DNA of 64,000 bases from Azospirillum oryzae (GTDB taxonomy: Bacteria; Pseudomonadota; Alphaproteobacteria; Azospirillales; Azospirillaceae), in NCBI RefSeq assembly GCF_008364795.1, contig NZ_VTTM01000008.1, positions 186,001 through 250,000 of the forward strand, written 5' to 3'. The position numbers and the translations under genes were made by a program. The number at the start of each line of letters is the position of its first letter. Positions within the stretch are counted from its first letter, which is position 1. The notes under the pieces were generated by a model. It was not told the DNA's origin. It saw only the letters and a program-made list of their open reading frames with translations, and did no database searches. Of this stretch, positions 22,871 to 34,213 are shown in pieces.

Positions 22871-25105
22871 ATGCCGGACGCCAGCACGACCGTCGCGCCG
22901 CCCCCTCCGCCGGGTCCGGACGCCGCCCCCGACCGTGGCGCCCCTGATCGCAACGAAAGCACCGCGCTGCGCTGCCTGACGCTGGTGGCGCGCCATCACG
23001 GCCTGTCGGCCTCGCCGTCCGCCCTGCGCGCCCGCGTCGCCCCAGGCCCCAGCGGACCAAATGGCGAGCCGTCCACCGCCGACCTGCTGCGCATAGCCGC
23101 TGCCACCGGCTTCAAGGCGACCGCCCGCCGGCTGGACTGGAAGGCCCTGCAGGCCCTGCCCCCCGTCTTCCCGCTGCTGGCGCGGCTGTCCAACGGCAAC
23201 ACCGTCATCCTGGTCGGGCTGTCGCGTCCTGCGGACCCGGCGGAGGAACCGGTGGTCGGCGTCGTCGACCCGCTGGCCGACCGGTTGGACGTGATCGACG
23301 TGCCGCGCGACCGCTTCCTGGAGCGCTGGGACGGCGAGCTGGTCTTCCTCAAGCCGCGCCGCGGCCTCGCCGACCCGCGTCAGCCCTTCGGCCTGCGTTG
23401 GTTCGTGCCGGAGATCCTGCGCCAGAAATCCGCCTTCCGCGACGTGGTGGTGGCGGCGCTGGTGCTGCACGCGCTCGCCCTTGCCGTCCCGGTCTATTTC
23501 CAGATCGTGATCGACAAGGTGCTGGTGAACGAGACCGTCGCCACCTTGCAGGTGCTGACCATCGGCGTGCTGGCCGCCCTGCTGTTCGAGGCGGCCTTCC
23601 GCTTCCTGCGCCAGTTCATCCTGCTGTCGGCGGCCAACCGCATCGACATCCGCCTGTTGAACCGCACCTTCGGCCATCTGCTCGACCTCCCCATCACCTT
23701 CTTCGACGGGCATTCGGCCGGCGTCACCGTGCGCCACATGCAGCAGGTGGAGCGCATCCGCGAGTTCCTGACCGGAAACCTGCTGTCCACCGTGCTGGAC
23801 AGTCTGGTGCTGCTGGTCTTCCTGCCGGTGCTGTTCTTCTATTCGGTCAAGCTGACGCTGGTGGCCCTGCTGTTCGCGGCCCTGATCGCCGGGGTGGTGG
23901 TCGCGCTGGTGCCGGTCTACCGCAGCCGCCTGCGCGATCTCTACAACGCCGACGCCGAGCGGCAGGCCATGCTGGTGGAGACCATCCACGGCATGCGCAC
24001 CGTCAAGTCCTCGGCGCTCGAACCGCAGCAGCGCCGCGGCTGGGACCGCAAGGCGGCCCGCGCGGTGACCAGCCATTACCGGGTCGGCCGCATCTCCATC
24101 GCCGCCCGCACGGTGACGGAGTTCCTGGAAAAGGCGATGATGGTGGCGGTGGTCGCCGTCGGCGCCTTCGACGTCTTCGACCGCCAGCTGTCGGTCGGCG
24201 CGCTGATCGCCTTCCAGATGCTGTCGGGCCGGGTGGTGACGCCGCTGGTCCAGATCGTCTCGCTGATCCACCAGTACCAGGAGACCGCGCTTTCCGTCCG
24301 CATGCTGGGCGAGGTGATGAACCATCCGGCCGAGCCCCGGCGCGAGGGCAGCGGCGCCTGCCCCGCCCTGATTGGCCGCATCGAGATCGAGGGCCTCGGC
24401 TTCCGCTACGACCGCAACCGGCCGGCGGCGCTCGACGGCGTCACCCTGACCGTGCCGGCCGGCTCCGTCGTCGGGCTGGTCGGGCGCAGCGGCTCGGGCA
24501 AGAGCACGCTGATGCGCCTGCTCCAGGGCTTCTATCCGGTGCAGGAGGGCAGCATCCGCTATGACGGGCTGGACATCCGCGAGCTGGATCTGGGTCATCT
24601 GCGCCGCTCCATCGGCGTGGTGCTGCAGGAGAATTTCCTGTTCCGCGGCACCATCCGCGACAACATCGCCATGACCATGCCCGAGGCGAGCCGCGAGGAG
24701 ATCGTCGAGGCCGCCCGGCTGGCCGGCGCCGACGAGTTCATCCACCGCCTGCCCGACGGCTACGACACGCTGGTGGAGGAGGGGGCGAGCAACCTGTCCG
24801 GCGGCCAGAAGCAGCGCATCGCCATCGCCCGCGCCCTGCTGCCCCAGCCGCGCCTGCTGATCCTGGACGAGGCGACCAGCGCGCTCGACCCCGACAGCGA
24901 GGCCATCGTCATGGCCAACCTGCGGCGCATCGCCCAGGGCCGCACCGTGCTGATCGTCACCCACCGGCTGTCCACCCTGACCGGCTGCGACACCATCGCC
25001 GTGCTGGAGCAGGGCCGCCTGCTCGACCTCGCCTCCCATCCCATCCTGCTCGACCGCTGCGCCGAATACCGGCATCTGTGGCAGCAGCAGAACCGGGGGC
25101 GCTGA
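22871..25105 (+). CDS. type I secretion ABC transporter (HlyB-like, C39-like domain)
   Basis: A 744-residue HlyB/LapB-like exporter. Residues about 25-155 are a C39-like domain; where true peptidases have the catalytic Cys (CGxAC), this protein reads TALRC, so the nucleophile is replaced by Thr and the domain is probably a non-cleaving substrate-binding CLD as in HlyB. Transmembrane region about 180-450. ATPase domain about 490-740 with Walker A GRSGSGKS (about 538-545), signature NLSGGQKQR, Walker B LLILDEATS and the THRLST switch. RTX proteins at 1-1886 and 2877-5273 are likely cargo. The HlyD gene follows 4 bases downstream; no TolC-like gene is present in the window. Confidence 0.92.
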   Translation: MPDASTTVAPPPPPGPDAAPDRGAPDRNESTALRCLTLVARHHGLSASPSALRARVAPGPSGPNGEPSTADLLRIAAATGFKATARRLDWKALQALPPVFPLLARLSNGNTVILVGLSRPADPAEEPVVGVVDPLADRLDVIDVPRDRFLERWDGELVFLKPRRGLADPRQPFGLRWFVPEILRQKSAFRDVVVAALVLHALALAVPVYFQIVIDKVLVNETVATLQVLTIGVLAALLFEAAFRFLRQFILLSAANRIDIRLLNRTFGHLLDLPITFFDGHSAGVTVRHMQQVERIREFLTGNLLSTVLDSLVLLVFLPVLFFYSVKLTLVALLFAALIAGVVVALVPVYRSRLRDLYNADAERQAMLVETIHGMRTVKSSALEPQQRRGWDRKAARAVTSHYRVGRISIAARTVTEFLEKAMMVAVVAVGAFDVFDRQLSVGALIAFQMLSGRVVTPLVQIVSLIHQYQETALSVRMLGEVMNHPAEPRREGSGACPALIGRIEIEGLGFRYDRNRPAALDGVTLTVPAGSVVGLVGRSGSGKSTLMRLLQGFYPVQEGSIRYDGLDIRELDLGHLRRSIGVVLQENFLFRGTIRDNIAMTMPEASREEIVEAARLAGADEFIHRLPDGYDTLVEEGASNLSGGQKQRIAIARALLPQPRLLILDEATSALDPDSEAIVMANLRRIAQGRTVLIVTHRLSTLTGCDTIAVLEQGRLLDLASHPILLDRCAEYRHLWQQQNRGR

Positions 25106-25109
25106 AGCC

Positions 25110-26639
25110 ATGCCCGATACACGCATATCCGGGGCAGATCAGGGCGCCGAAGCGGTGGAAACCGAAGCGGTCGAGACCGGCCGGGAGGTGGTCGTCCCGG
25201 CCAAGGCCGCCCCAACCCCTCCTTCTCCCTCTCCCTCTGGCCGCCGTCGCCCCGCCCTGCCGGCGCCGTCGGCACCGCCGCCGGGCTTCGCGCTGGACTA
25301 TCTGCCGGACGGGGCGGCGATCGAACATGCGCCGCTGCCCTGGCTCGCGCGCTCCACCCTCTATGTGCTGGCCGGGCTCTTGGTGGCGCTGGTCCTGTGG
25401 GCCGGTTTCGCCCAGGTCGACCGCATCGTCACCGCCGGCGGCCGGCTGGTGACCACGGCGCCGCTGGTGGTGGCCCAGCCGTTGGAGACCGCGGTGGTGC
25501 GCGGCGTTGACGTGCAGGTCGGCGACCGTGTGCGGGCCGGCGACCGTCTGGCGACGCTCGACCCCACCTTCGCCGCGGCGGATCTGGCCGACCTGACCGG
25601 CAAGCTCGCCGGCGTCGAGGCGCAGATCGGCCGGCTGCGTGCCGAACTGGACGGCAGCGACTTCACCCCCGCCGCCGGCAATCCTGACGCTGCGGTGCAG
25701 GCCGCCATCCTGGAGCGCCGCCGCGCCGAATACCGCTCCCGCCTCGCCTCGCTGGACGAGAAGGCCGGGCAGCTGGACAGCGCCATCGCCGCCAGCCGCC
25801 GCGCCCAGGCCGGCCTTGCCGAGCGGCTGGCCGTGGTCGGCGAGGTGGAGGACATCCGCCGCCAGCTTCAGGAGCGCCAGACCGGCTCGCGCCTGACTTG
25901 GCTGGAGGCGCGGATCGAGCGGCTGCGCATGCGCGACGACCTGACCGCCCTGCAGGACCGCGAGCGGGAGAGCGCGCACGAGCTGCGCGGCATCCAGGCC
26001 GACCGCGCCGCCTTCGTCGACGAATGGCGCCGCAAGACGGCGGAGGAGCTGGTGGAGCAGACCCGCCAGCGGGCCACCCTGGTGGAGCAGATCGCCAAGG
26101 CCGAGCGCCGCCGCTCGCTGGTCACCCTGACCGCCCCGGTCGACGCGGTGGTGCTCGAGGTGGCCAAGCGCTCCGTCGGCTCCGTCGTCCGCGAGGCCGA
26201 GCCGCTGGTCACCCTGGTCCCCGCCGACGTGCCGCTGGAGGTGGAGGCCGAGATCCCGTCGCGCGACATCGGTCTGATCCGTGTCGGCGACTTCGTGCGG
26301 GTGAAGCTGGACGCCTTCCCCTTCCAGCGCCACGGCACCCTGTCCGGCGAGATCCGCACCATCAGCGCCGACGCCTTCACCCACGACCCGGCCCAGGGCG
26401 GCTCGCAAGGAAGCGGGGCAAACTCCATCAACGCCGACGCCCCCCGCCCGGCCGCCGGCGCCGTCTTCCGCACCCGCATCCGCCTGACCGATACCCACCT
26501 GGAGGCGGTGCCCGACGGCACCCTGCTCAGCCCCGGCATGGTCGCCTCGGCCGAGATCCGGGTCGGCACCCGCTCGGTGCTGTCCTACTTCCTCTATCCC
26601 GTCATCCGCGCGCTGGACGAGAGCATCCGCGAGCCCTGA
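25110..26639 (+). CDS. HlyD family type I secretion periplasmic adaptor
   Basis: A 509-residue membrane-fusion protein. Residues 1-80 are cytoplasmic and Pro-rich; one membrane helix lies at about 90-110 (STLYVLAGLLVALVLWAGF). Then a split lipoyl/barrel-sandwich domain (VARGV-type QPLETAVVRGVDVQVGDRV, about 130-155), a long coiled coil (about 170-350, ending VEQIAKAERRRSLVTLTAPV) and a beta-barrel with PLVTLVPADVPLEVEAEI. An unusual insert at about 430-450 (DPAQGGSQGSGANS) interrupts the barrel. It bridges the ABC transporter and the outer-membrane channel. It is in an operon with the HlyB-like gene. Confidence 0.92.
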   Translation: MPDTRISGADQGAEAVETEAVETGREVVVPAKAAPTPPSPSPSGRRRPALPAPSAPPPGFALDYLPDGAAIEHAPLPWLARSTLYVLAGLLVALVLWAGFAQVDRIVTAGGRLVTTAPLVVAQPLETAVVRGVDVQVGDRVRAGDRLATLDPTFAAADLADLTGKLAGVEAQIGRLRAELDGSDFTPAAGNPDAAVQAAILERRRAEYRSRLASLDEKAGQLDSAIAASRRAQAGLAERLAVVGEVEDIRRQLQERQTGSRLTWLEARIERLRMRDDLTALQDRERESAHELRGIQADRAAFVDEWRRKTAEELVEQTRQRATLVEQIAKAERRRSLVTLTAPVDAVVLEVAKRSVGSVVREAEPLVTLVPADVPLEVEAEIPSRDIGLIRVGDFVRVKLDAFPFQRHGTLSGEIRTISADAFTHDPAQGGSQGSGANSINADAPRPAAGAVFRTRIRLTDTHLEAVPDGTLLSPGMVASAEIRVGTRSVLSYFLYPVIRALDESIREP

Positions 26640-26810
26640 GAGCGAGGGGATGCCCAACAGGGTGCCGTCGCTCCATGTTGGATCATCGCCATTGCGGTGC
26701 TACAAGGCCAGCCGGCTGCCAAGCTTTGACTTGAGCGGCTCGGCGACCTTTCCTGCCCTTCCGCTACATCCTCCGGCGCGTTCGTCGGTCTGCAATCTGG
26801 TGAGTCCCCG

Positions 26811-29045
26811 ATGCCCAAATCCTTGACCGTCTCGACCGGGGGGCTGTTCGCCGCCGTCGTGCTGGCCCTGTCGGTGCTCTACGCGGCACTGGCCTGGACG
26901 CCCTCCTCCTACGGGGTGGCGCTGCGCCAGATGGGGGTGACGGAGGACAGCGGCCTTGTGCTCGGCAAGCCGCGCGACATCCGCAGCGACGAATGGGCGG
27001 TGTGGACGCCCTATCTGCAGATCGCTGTCGACAATGATTTCGCCCGCCACAATGCCCATTCGCCCTATCACGAGGATCTGCGCAACTTCAACGCCCTGCC
27101 CCTGCGGGACTGGGCGCTGCCCTTCAAGCCGCAATACTGGGCCTTCTTCCTGGTCGATCCGGCCCATGCCTTCGCCATCTACCACGCCGCCTTCATCGCC
27201 CTGTTCCTGATCGGCTATCAGCGGATGGGGCGGATGCTGGGGATGGCGCCGGGCATCTCGGTCTGCTTCTCGCTGCTCGCCTTCTTCGCCGGCTACACCC
27301 AATATGCCTGGACCACCACCGGGCCGCTGCTCGCCCTGTTCCCCTGGCTGCTGGTGACGCTGGCGGCGCCGCTGCGGCTGCCGGTGAAGGGGCTGCTGCT
27401 CTACTGGCTGGCGGCGGTGTGGCTGCTGTCGCATTTCTACCCGCCGGTGATCCTGTCGCTGGGCTTCGTCGGCGCCGTGCTGGTGCTGGCGCTGCGCCGC
27501 GACCTGCTGCGGTGGCCGCTGCTGGCGACGGCGGGGCTGGCCGCCGCCCTGGCCGCCGGCACCGTCTACGCCTATCTGGCCGAACCGCTGCAGGCGATGA
27601 CCGCGACCGTCTATCCCGGCCAGCGGCACAGCGACGGCGGCAGCGGCGACTGGCGCATCTGGCTGTCGACGGTCCTGCCCTTCATCACCACCCGCGGCTT
27701 CGACAGCCTGATCGTCCACAACATCGTGGAGACCGGGGCGATCGGCAGCTATTGGCCGCTGCTGCTGCTGGTCTTCGCCGACTGGCGGCAGGGACTCGCC
27801 GGGGGAGCCGTCGATCGCGGCCGGCTGCTGACGGCCCTGGCAGTGCTGGGCGGCGGGCTGGCGCTGGTGTCGGCCTGGATGCTGCTGCCCATCCCGGCGG
27901 CGGTGGGGAAAATCCTGCTGTGGGACCGCGTCTTCCCGCCGCGCATGATCGTGGCGGTCGGCCTGCTGGCGCTGGTCGCCACCGCGTTGCTGGCCGGTTC
28001 GGTCCGCTGGCGGATCACGTCCCTGCGCGTCGCGCTGTTCACCGCCGCCGTGCTGGCGGCCTGGATGCTGTCCAAGCGCGCCGGCGGCGTGGCGCCCTGG
28101 TCCAGCCCGTTCGACGTGACGATCCTGCTGGTGCTGGCCGGCGGGCTGGCGCTGTGGCGTCTGATCCCGCTCCTGGGACTGCCGGCGCCGCGCACGGACA
28201 TGGGCACAGGCACGGGCACGCTGGTGGCCGGGGTGGCGGTGGCGGCCAACCTGCTGACCTTCGGGCAGTTCAACCCGATCCAGTCGGCCAGGCCGATCTT
28301 CGACCGGCCGCAGACCGCGCTGACCGCCCGGCTGTCGGCCATGCAGGCGGCGCACCCCAAGGGCTGGCTGGTGGAGACGCTGCCGATCTTCACCGGGGCG
28401 GTGCTGGCCGGCTGGGGCTACAACTCCATCGCCCACACGCTGATCGCCCCCCATGCGGACTTCTTCCGCCCGCTCTTCCCCGACATGGCGGAGGACCGCT
28501 TTACCCAGGTCTTCAACCGCTACGCTCACATCATCCCGGACACGGTGACGGAGCCGGTCTCCCCCTATCCCGATCAGGTCCGGGTGCCCTGGTCGGCCCT
28601 GGATCCCAGGGCCGCGAATTCCGGCATTCCGGCGCGGGAGGCGAGCGTCCTTCCGGCCGATGCGGCCCCGGCCGGCGGGCCGTTCCCGACCGGCGGCAGC
28701 CTGGACGAGGTCCGGCTGGAGAACGGGCTGCTGCGCCTGCGCGGCTGGGCGCCCTGGACCGGCGTCCGTGCCACGCAGGGCGTCACGGTGGTGAGCGACG
28801 TGCCGCTGACCGTGGTGTCCCAGGGGCTGGAGCGCCGGCCCGACCTGCAGGCCGCCTTCCCCGCCGCCGACCGCGGACAGGCCGGCTTCACCATCCTGCT
28901 GCGGCCGGCGGCGGCATCGGACCAGCCGCCGGTGCTGTGCGTGCTGGCCCGCGACACCGATGCCGGCACGGTCGCCCTGGGCGCCCCCCGTCCGGCGAAT
29001 GACGGAGGGGAGTCGGGCTGCCGCCGGCTGGGGCTGGCGCGGTGA
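26811..29045 (+). CDS. large polytopic membrane protein, GT-C-like
   Basis: A 744-residue inner-membrane protein with roughly 12-13 hydrophobic helices between residues 10 and 490 and a soluble C-terminal part (about 490-744). The first periplasmic loop contains KPRDIRSDEWAVWTPYLQIA, which recalls the acidic loop of GT-C fold glycosyltransferases and YfhO-like proteins. Family assignment is tentative; sugar transfer from a lipid carrier on the periplasmic face is the most likely role, given manC and galE on either side. The C-terminal LRGWAPWTG region looks beta-rich. ATG 26811 has only a weak ribosome site. Confidence 0.7.
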   Translation: MPKSLTVSTGGLFAAVVLALSVLYAALAWTPSSYGVALRQMGVTEDSGLVLGKPRDIRSDEWAVWTPYLQIAVDNDFARHNAHSPYHEDLRNFNALPLRDWALPFKPQYWAFFLVDPAHAFAIYHAAFIALFLIGYQRMGRMLGMAPGISVCFSLLAFFAGYTQYAWTTTGPLLALFPWLLVTLAAPLRLPVKGLLLYWLAAVWLLSHFYPPVILSLGFVGAVLVLALRRDLLRWPLLATAGLAAALAAGTVYAYLAEPLQAMTATVYPGQRHSDGGSGDWRIWLSTVLPFITTRGFDSLIVHNIVETGAIGSYWPLLLLVFADWRQGLAGGAVDRGRLLTALAVLGGGLALVSAWMLLPIPAAVGKILLWDRVFPPRMIVAVGLLALVATALLAGSVRWRITSLRVALFTAAVLAAWMLSKRAGGVAPWSSPFDVTILLVLAGGLALWRLIPLLGLPAPRTDMGTGTGTLVAGVAVAANLLTFGQFNPIQSARPIFDRPQTALTARLSAMQAAHPKGWLVETLPIFTGAVLAGWGYNSIAHTLIAPHADFFRPLFPDMAEDRFTQVFNRYAHIIPDTVTEPVSPYPDQVRVPWSALDPRAANSGIPAREASVLPADAAPAGGPFPTGGSLDEVRLENGLLRLRGWAPWTGVRATQGVTVVSDVPLTVVSQGLERRPDLQAAFPAADRGQAGFTILLRPAAASDQPPVLCVLARDTDAGTVALGAPRPANDGGESGCRRLGLAR

Positions 29046-29243
29046 TGCGGCAGATGGCCCCGGGAGATGCCCCGGGAGATGCCGTGGAAGATGGTTGTGG
29101 TGACCCCGCATCGCTCACAACGGGGTAACGCGCGCCTCCCTCTCCCTCTCCGGAAGCCCTTGCCTTAAGCCGGAAAAACCCATGCCGGGGGCCGTGGACG
29201 CGCTACTTTCAGGCGGATGACGCCCAACGACGAAGAGCGGACC

Positions 29244-30239
29244 ATGACCAGGAGCGACAACGCGACCGTGCTGGTGACCGGCGGCGCCGGCTATATCGGC
29301 TCCCATGTGGTGCTGGCGCTGCGCGACCAGGGACGCGCCCTCGTGGTGCTGGACGATCTGTCCACCGGCCGGCGCCAGGCGATCCCCGACGGCGTGCCCC
29401 TGGTCGAGGGCGACGTCGGCGACAAGGCGCTGCTGGCCGGGACCTTCGCCCGCCACGGCATCGGCACCGTGATGCATTTCGCCGGCAGCATCGTCGTGCC
29501 GGAATCGGTGGAGCGGCCGCTCGCCTACTACCGCAACAACACGGTGAAGAGCCACGCCCTGATCGAGGCCTGCGTCGAGGCTGGGGTCGGCCGCTTCATC
29601 TTCTCCTCCACCGCCGCCGTCTACGGCATGCCGGAGCGCCTGCCGATCGACGAGCAGACGCCGACCAGCCCGATCAACCCCTACGGCTCCTCCAAGCTGA
29701 TGACGGAATGGATGCTGCGCGACAGCGCCGCGGCCCATCCGCTGCGCTACGTCGCGCTCCGCTATTTCAACGTCGCCGGGGCCGACCCGCAGGGCCGTTC
29801 CGGACAGGTGTCGAAGGTCGCCACCCACCTGATCAAGATCGCCGCCCAGACCGTCACCGGCCAGCGGGCGGAGCTGCAGATCTTCGGCGACGACTACGAC
29901 ACGGCGGACGGCACCTGCGTGCGCGACTACATCCATGTCAGCGACCTCGCCGACGCCCATGTCGCGGCGCTCCGCCATCTGGAGGCGGGCGGCGCGTCGG
30001 AGGTGCTGAACTGCGGCTATGGCCGCGGCTATTCGGTGCGCGAGGTGCTGTCGATGGTGGAGCGGGTGACCGGCAAGCCGCTGCCGATGCGCATCGGCCC
30101 GCGCCGCGCCGGCGATCCCCCGGCCCTGGTGGCGGGTGTGGAGCGCATCGGCCGCACGCTCGACTGGACCCCGCGCCACGCCGACCTGGAGACCATCGTG
30201 GCCTCGGCGCTCGCCTGGGAGGAGCGGTTGGTCCGGTAG
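29244..30239 (+). CDS. galE: UDP-glucose 4-epimerase
   Basis: A 331-residue extended short-chain dehydrogenase. NAD-binding VTGGAGYIGSH at about 11-21, the catalytic Ser/Thr in FSSTAAVYG (about 120-128) and Y147-x3-K151 in NPYGSSK. The sugar-binding RYFNVAGAD and the typical GalE C-terminus are present. It interconverts UDP-glucose and UDP-galactose for glycan synthesis. The start MTRSDNATVL is chosen because homology begins just after it; ATG 29217 would add nine residues. It is followed by an intrinsic terminator shared with the converging operon. Confidence 0.9.
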   Translation: MTRSDNATVLVTGGAGYIGSHVVLALRDQGRALVVLDDLSTGRRQAIPDGVPLVEGDVGDKALLAGTFARHGIGTVMHFAGSIVVPESVERPLAYYRNNTVKSHALIEACVEAGVGRFIFSSTAAVYGMPERLPIDEQTPTSPINPYGSSKLMTEWMLRDSAAAHPLRYVALRYFNVAGADPQGRSGQVSKVATHLIKIAAQTVTGQRAELQIFGDDYDTADGTCVRDYIHVSDLADAHVAALRHLEAGGASEVLNCGYGRGYSVREVLSMVERVTGKPLPMRIGPRRAGDPPALVAGVERIGRTLDWTPRHADLETIVASALAWEERLVR

Positions 30240-30266
30240 GGGTGAGTTTGGAAGAGCAAAGAGAAA

Positions 30267-30299
30267 GAGGGCGCCGGTCGAAAGGCTGGCGCCCTTTTT
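30267..30299 (+). terminator. intrinsic terminator after galE
   Basis: GGGCGCC (30269-30275) and GGCGCCC (30288-30294) form the stem of a hairpin with a 12-base inner part that can pair further (GTC/GGC region), followed directly by TTTTT (30295-30299). The minus strand has a CTCTTTCTC stretch after the same hairpin, so it may also stop the converging decarboxylase operon. Confidence 0.88.
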
Positions 30300-30312
30300 A
30301 CATACGGCTTCC

Positions 30313-31269
<957 letters not shown>

Positions 31270-31298
31270 GGCTTCCTTTCTGCCCGGTTGGAACGGCG

Positions 31299-32162
31299 TC
31301 AGCCGAGCAGCCCAAGCAGGTAACGCCCGTAATCGTTCTTCTTCAGCGGCTCGGCCAGGCGGCGCACCTGCTCGGCGTCGATCCAGCCGGAGGTGTAGGC
31401 GATCTCCTCCGGGCAGGCGATCTGCAGGCCCTGGCGGTGCTGGATGGTGCGGACGAACTCCGCCGCCTCCAGCAGGCTGTCGTGGGTGCCGGTGTCGAAC
31501 CAGCCGTAACCGCGGCCCATCTGCTCGACCGACAGCCGGCCCTGATCCAGATAGGCGGCGTTGACGGACGTGATCTCCAGCTCGCCTCTGGCCGACGGCT
31601 TCACCGCGGCGGCGATGTCCAGCACGTCGTTGTCGTAGAAATAGAGCCCCGTCACCGCCCATTTGGAGCGCGGCGCGACCGGCTTCTCCTCGATGCTCAG
31701 CGCCCGGCCCTCGCCGTCGAACTCCACCACGCCGTAGCGTTCGGGGTCGCGCACGGCATAGGCGAAGACGCTGGCGCCCTCGGTCTTCTCGCCGGCGGCG
31801 CGCAGGATGTTGGTCAGGCCGTGGCCGTAGAAGATGTTGTCGCCGAGAACCAGGGCGCAACTGTCGTTGCCGACGAACTCGCGGCCGATGATGAAGGCCT
31901 GGGCCAGCCCGTCGGGCGAGGGCTGGATCGCGTAGGTCAGGTTCAGGCCCCACTGCGACCCGTCGCCCAGCACCGTCTGGAACAGCGGCTGGTCGTGCGG
32001 GGTGGTGATGACCAGGATGTCGCGGATGCCCGCCAGCATCAGGGTGCTCAGCGGGAAATAGATCATCGGCTTGTCGTAGATCGGCAGCAGCTGCTTGCTG
32101 ATCGCCCGCGTCACCGGGTAGAGCCGGGTGCCGGACCCGCCGGCCAGGATGATGCCCTTCAT
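31299..32162 (-). CDS. rfbA: glucose-1-phosphate thymidylyltransferase
   Basis: A 287-residue RmlA/Rfb[28 protein letters not shown] is split here as the nucleotide-binding start (GGSGTRLYP) and the catalytic [15 protein letters not shown]-type loop ([17 protein letters not shown]). [10 protein letters not shown] and [13 protein letters not shown] are family signatures. It makes dTDP-glucose, the first step to dTDP-L-rhamnose. The start is set at MKGIILAGG, with GAGGACC just upstream. It begins 12 bases after the rfbD stop. Confidence 0.94.
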   Translation of the reverse strand: MKGIILAGGSGTRLYPVTRAISKQLLPIYDKPMIYFPLSTLMLAGIRDILVITTPHDQPLFQTVLGDGSQWGLNLTYAIQPSPDGLAQAFIIGREFVGNDSCALVLGDNIFYGHGLTNILRAAGEKTEGASVFAYAVRDPERYGVVEFDGEGRALSIEEKPVAPRSKWAVTGLYFYDNDVLDIAAAVKPSARGELEITSVNAAYLDQGRLSVEQMGRGYGWFDTGTHDSLLEAAEFVRTIQHRQGLQIACPEEIAYTSGWIDAEQVRRLAEPLKKNDYGRYLLGLLG

Positions 32163-32173
32163 GGTCCTCGTCC

Positions 32174-33076
32174 TCACGCCTGCGGCGGGTTGGTGAACAG
32201 CTCGTCGATCACGCGGTCAACGCTCTCCTGCCACGGCGGGCAGGCGACGCCGAGACGCTCCCTGGCGCGGCTGCAGTCCAGCCGCGAATTGGCCGGGCGG
32301 CGCGCCGGGGTCGGGTAGTCGGCGGTGCCGATGGCGGTCAGGCGCGGCCGCTTGCCGGTGCGCTCTTCCAGCCGCCGGAAGATATGGTCGGCGAAATCAT
32401 GCCAGGTGGTATAGCCGCTGCCGGTCAGGTGGTAGGTGCCCCAGGCGGCGGCGCCGGTCTTCTCGATGGTCTGGGCGATCTGCACGATGGCGGCGGCGAG
32501 GTCGGCGGCGGCGGTGGGGGAGCCGTGCTGGTCGGCGACCACCCGCATCTCCTCGCGCTCCTTGCCGAAGCGCAGCATCGTTTTGACGAAGTTGTTGCCG
32601 TAGGCGCTGTAGACCCAGGAGGTGCGCAGGATGACGTGATGCGGGGAGGCCTGGCGCACCGCCTCCTCGCCCGCCGCCTTGTTGGCGCCATAGACGCCCA
32701 GCGGGTTGATCGGGTCGTCCTCGGTATAGATGCCGTCCTTCGTCCCGTCGAACACATAGTCGGTCGACACATGGATGAAGGGGATGCCGCGCGCCGCACA
32801 GGCCGCCGCCATGGCGCCCGGCCCGTCGCGGTTGATGGCGAAGGACAGGTCGACCTCGCTCTCGGCCTTGTCGACGGCGGTGTGGGCGGTGGCGTTGACC
32901 AGCAGGTCCGGCGCGTGGGTGGCGACCGCCTTCTCCACGTCGCCCGGCCGGGTCACGTCGAACTCGGGATAGGGCAGCCCCACCACATCGGTGCCCGGCG
33001 CCCAGTTGGCCCGCATCAGCTCGAAGCCGAGCTGGCCGTTGCTGCCGAGAACCAGGACTTTCATGGGAACCTTCAT
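32174..33076 (-). CDS. rfbD: dTDP-4-dehydrorhamnose reductase
   Basis: A 300-residue RmlD. NADPH-binding [16 protein letters not shown] near the start, [10 protein letters not shown], then the catalytic Tyr and Lys in [13 protein letters not shown]. It carries out the last step to dTDP-L-rhamnose. ATG 33074-33076 is preferred over ATG 33064 because it overlaps the rfbB stop by four bases (ATGA) and AAGGAG lies about 8 bases upstream. Confidence 0.93.
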   Translation of the reverse strand: MKVPMKVLVLGSNGQLGFELMRANWAPGTDVVGLPYPEFDVTRPGDVEKAVATHAPDLLVNATAHTAVDKAESEVDLSFAINRDGPGAMAAACAARGIPFIHVSTDYVFDGTKDGIYTEDDPINPLGVYGANKAAGEEAVRQASPHHVILRTSWVYSAYGNNFVKTMLRFGKEREEMRVVADQHGSPTAAADLAAAIVQIAQTIEKTGAAAWGTYHLTGSGYTTWHDFADHIFRRLEERTGKRPRLTAIGTADYPTPARRPANSRLDCSRARERLGVACPPWQESVDRVIDELFTNPPQA

Positions 33077-34140
33077 TGGGCCGCTCCTTCTTCCGTCAGG
33101 CCCAGCCGTTCGCCGCGGTAGGAGCCGTTCAGGATGGCCTGCCACCAGTCACGGTTCTCCAGATACCAGGCGACCGTCTTGCGCAGACCGCTCTCGAAGG
33201 TCTCCTGCGGGGTCCAGCCCAGCTCGCGCTCGATCTTGCCGGCGTCGATGGCATAGCGCTTGTCATGGCCGGGGCGGTCGGTGACGAAGCTGATCAGGCG
33301 GTCGTGCGGGGCGCCGGCCGGGTCCATCTCGTCCAGATGCGCGCAGATGGCGCGGACGACCTCCAGGTTGGTGCGCTCGTTGTGGCCGCCGATGTTGTAG
33401 CTCTCGCCGATCCGGCCCTTCTCCAGCACCAGCCGCAGGGCGCGGGCATGGTCCTCGACATAGAGCCAGTCGCGGATGTTGTCGCCCTTGCCGTAGACCG
33501 GCAGCTTCTCGCCCGCCAGACCCTTGAGGATCATCAGCGGGATCAGCTTCTCCGGGAAATGGTAGGGGCCGTAATTGTTGGAGCAGTTGGTCAGCACCAC
33601 CGGCAGCCCGTAGGTCTCGTGCCAGGCGCGGACCAGATGGTCGCTCGACGCCTTGCTGGCCGAATAGGGCGAGTTGGGGCTGTAGGCGGTGGTCTCGGTG
33701 AAGAAGCCGTCCTCGCCCAGCGTGCCGAACACCTCGTCGGTCGAGATGTGATGGAAGCGGAAGCGCTCCTTGCGGTCCGCCGGCAGGGCCGACCAGTAGC
33801 CGCGCGCCGCTTCCAAGAGGCGGAAGGTGCCGACGACATTGGTCTGGATGAACTCGCCCGGCCCGTCGATCGAGCGGTCGACATGGGATTCGGCGGCCAG
33901 ATGCATCACCGCGTCGGGCTGGTGGGTGTCGAACACCCGCCTCAGCTCGGCGGCGTCGCAGATGTCGACCTTCTCGAAGGCGTAGCGGGGGTTGCCCTCG
34001 GCGCCCGGCAGGGAGGACAGGTTGGCCGCGTAGGTCAGCTTGTCGACATTGACGACGAAGGCGTCGGTTTCGGCGAGAAGCTGGCGGACCACCGCCGAGC
34101 CGATGAAACCGGCGCCGCCGGTGACGAGAATGCGCGTCAT
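33073..34140 (-). CDS. rfbB: dTDP-glucose 4,6-dehydratase
   Basis: A 355-residue Rml[15 protein letters not shown] binds [18 protein letters not shown], the catalytic TDEVFG and Y-x3-K ([13 protein letters not shown]) and [15 protein letters not shown] are all present. It forms dTDP-4-keto-6-deoxyglucose. The ATG at 34138-34140 follows AAGGTGG at a 5-6 base spacing; a TTG one codon earlier is rejected. It is translationally coupled to rfbD. Confidence 0.95.
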   Translation of the reverse strand: MTRILVTGGAGFIGSAVVRQLLAETDAFVVNVDKLTYAANLSSLPGAEGNPRYAFEKVDICDAAELRRVFDTHQPDAVMHLAAESHVDRSIDGPGEFIQTNVVGTFRLLEAARGYWSALPADRKERFRFHHISTDEVFGTLGEDGFFTETTAYSPNSPYSASKASSDHLVRAWHETYGLPVVLTNCSNNYGPYHFPEKLIPLMILKGLAGEKLPVYGKGDNIRDWLYVEDHARALRLVLEKGRIGESYNIGGHNERTNLEVVRAICAHLDEMDPAGAPHDRLISFVTDRPGHDKRYAIDAGKIERELGWTPQETFESGLRKTVAWYLENRDWWQAILNGSYRGERLGLTEEGAAQ

Positions 34141-34213
34141 CAAACCACCTTACCGCCAAGAACGGGGCCGCACGCCCCACCGGGCAAAAAAGAGCCGAAA
34201 TCCAATAGCGCCG

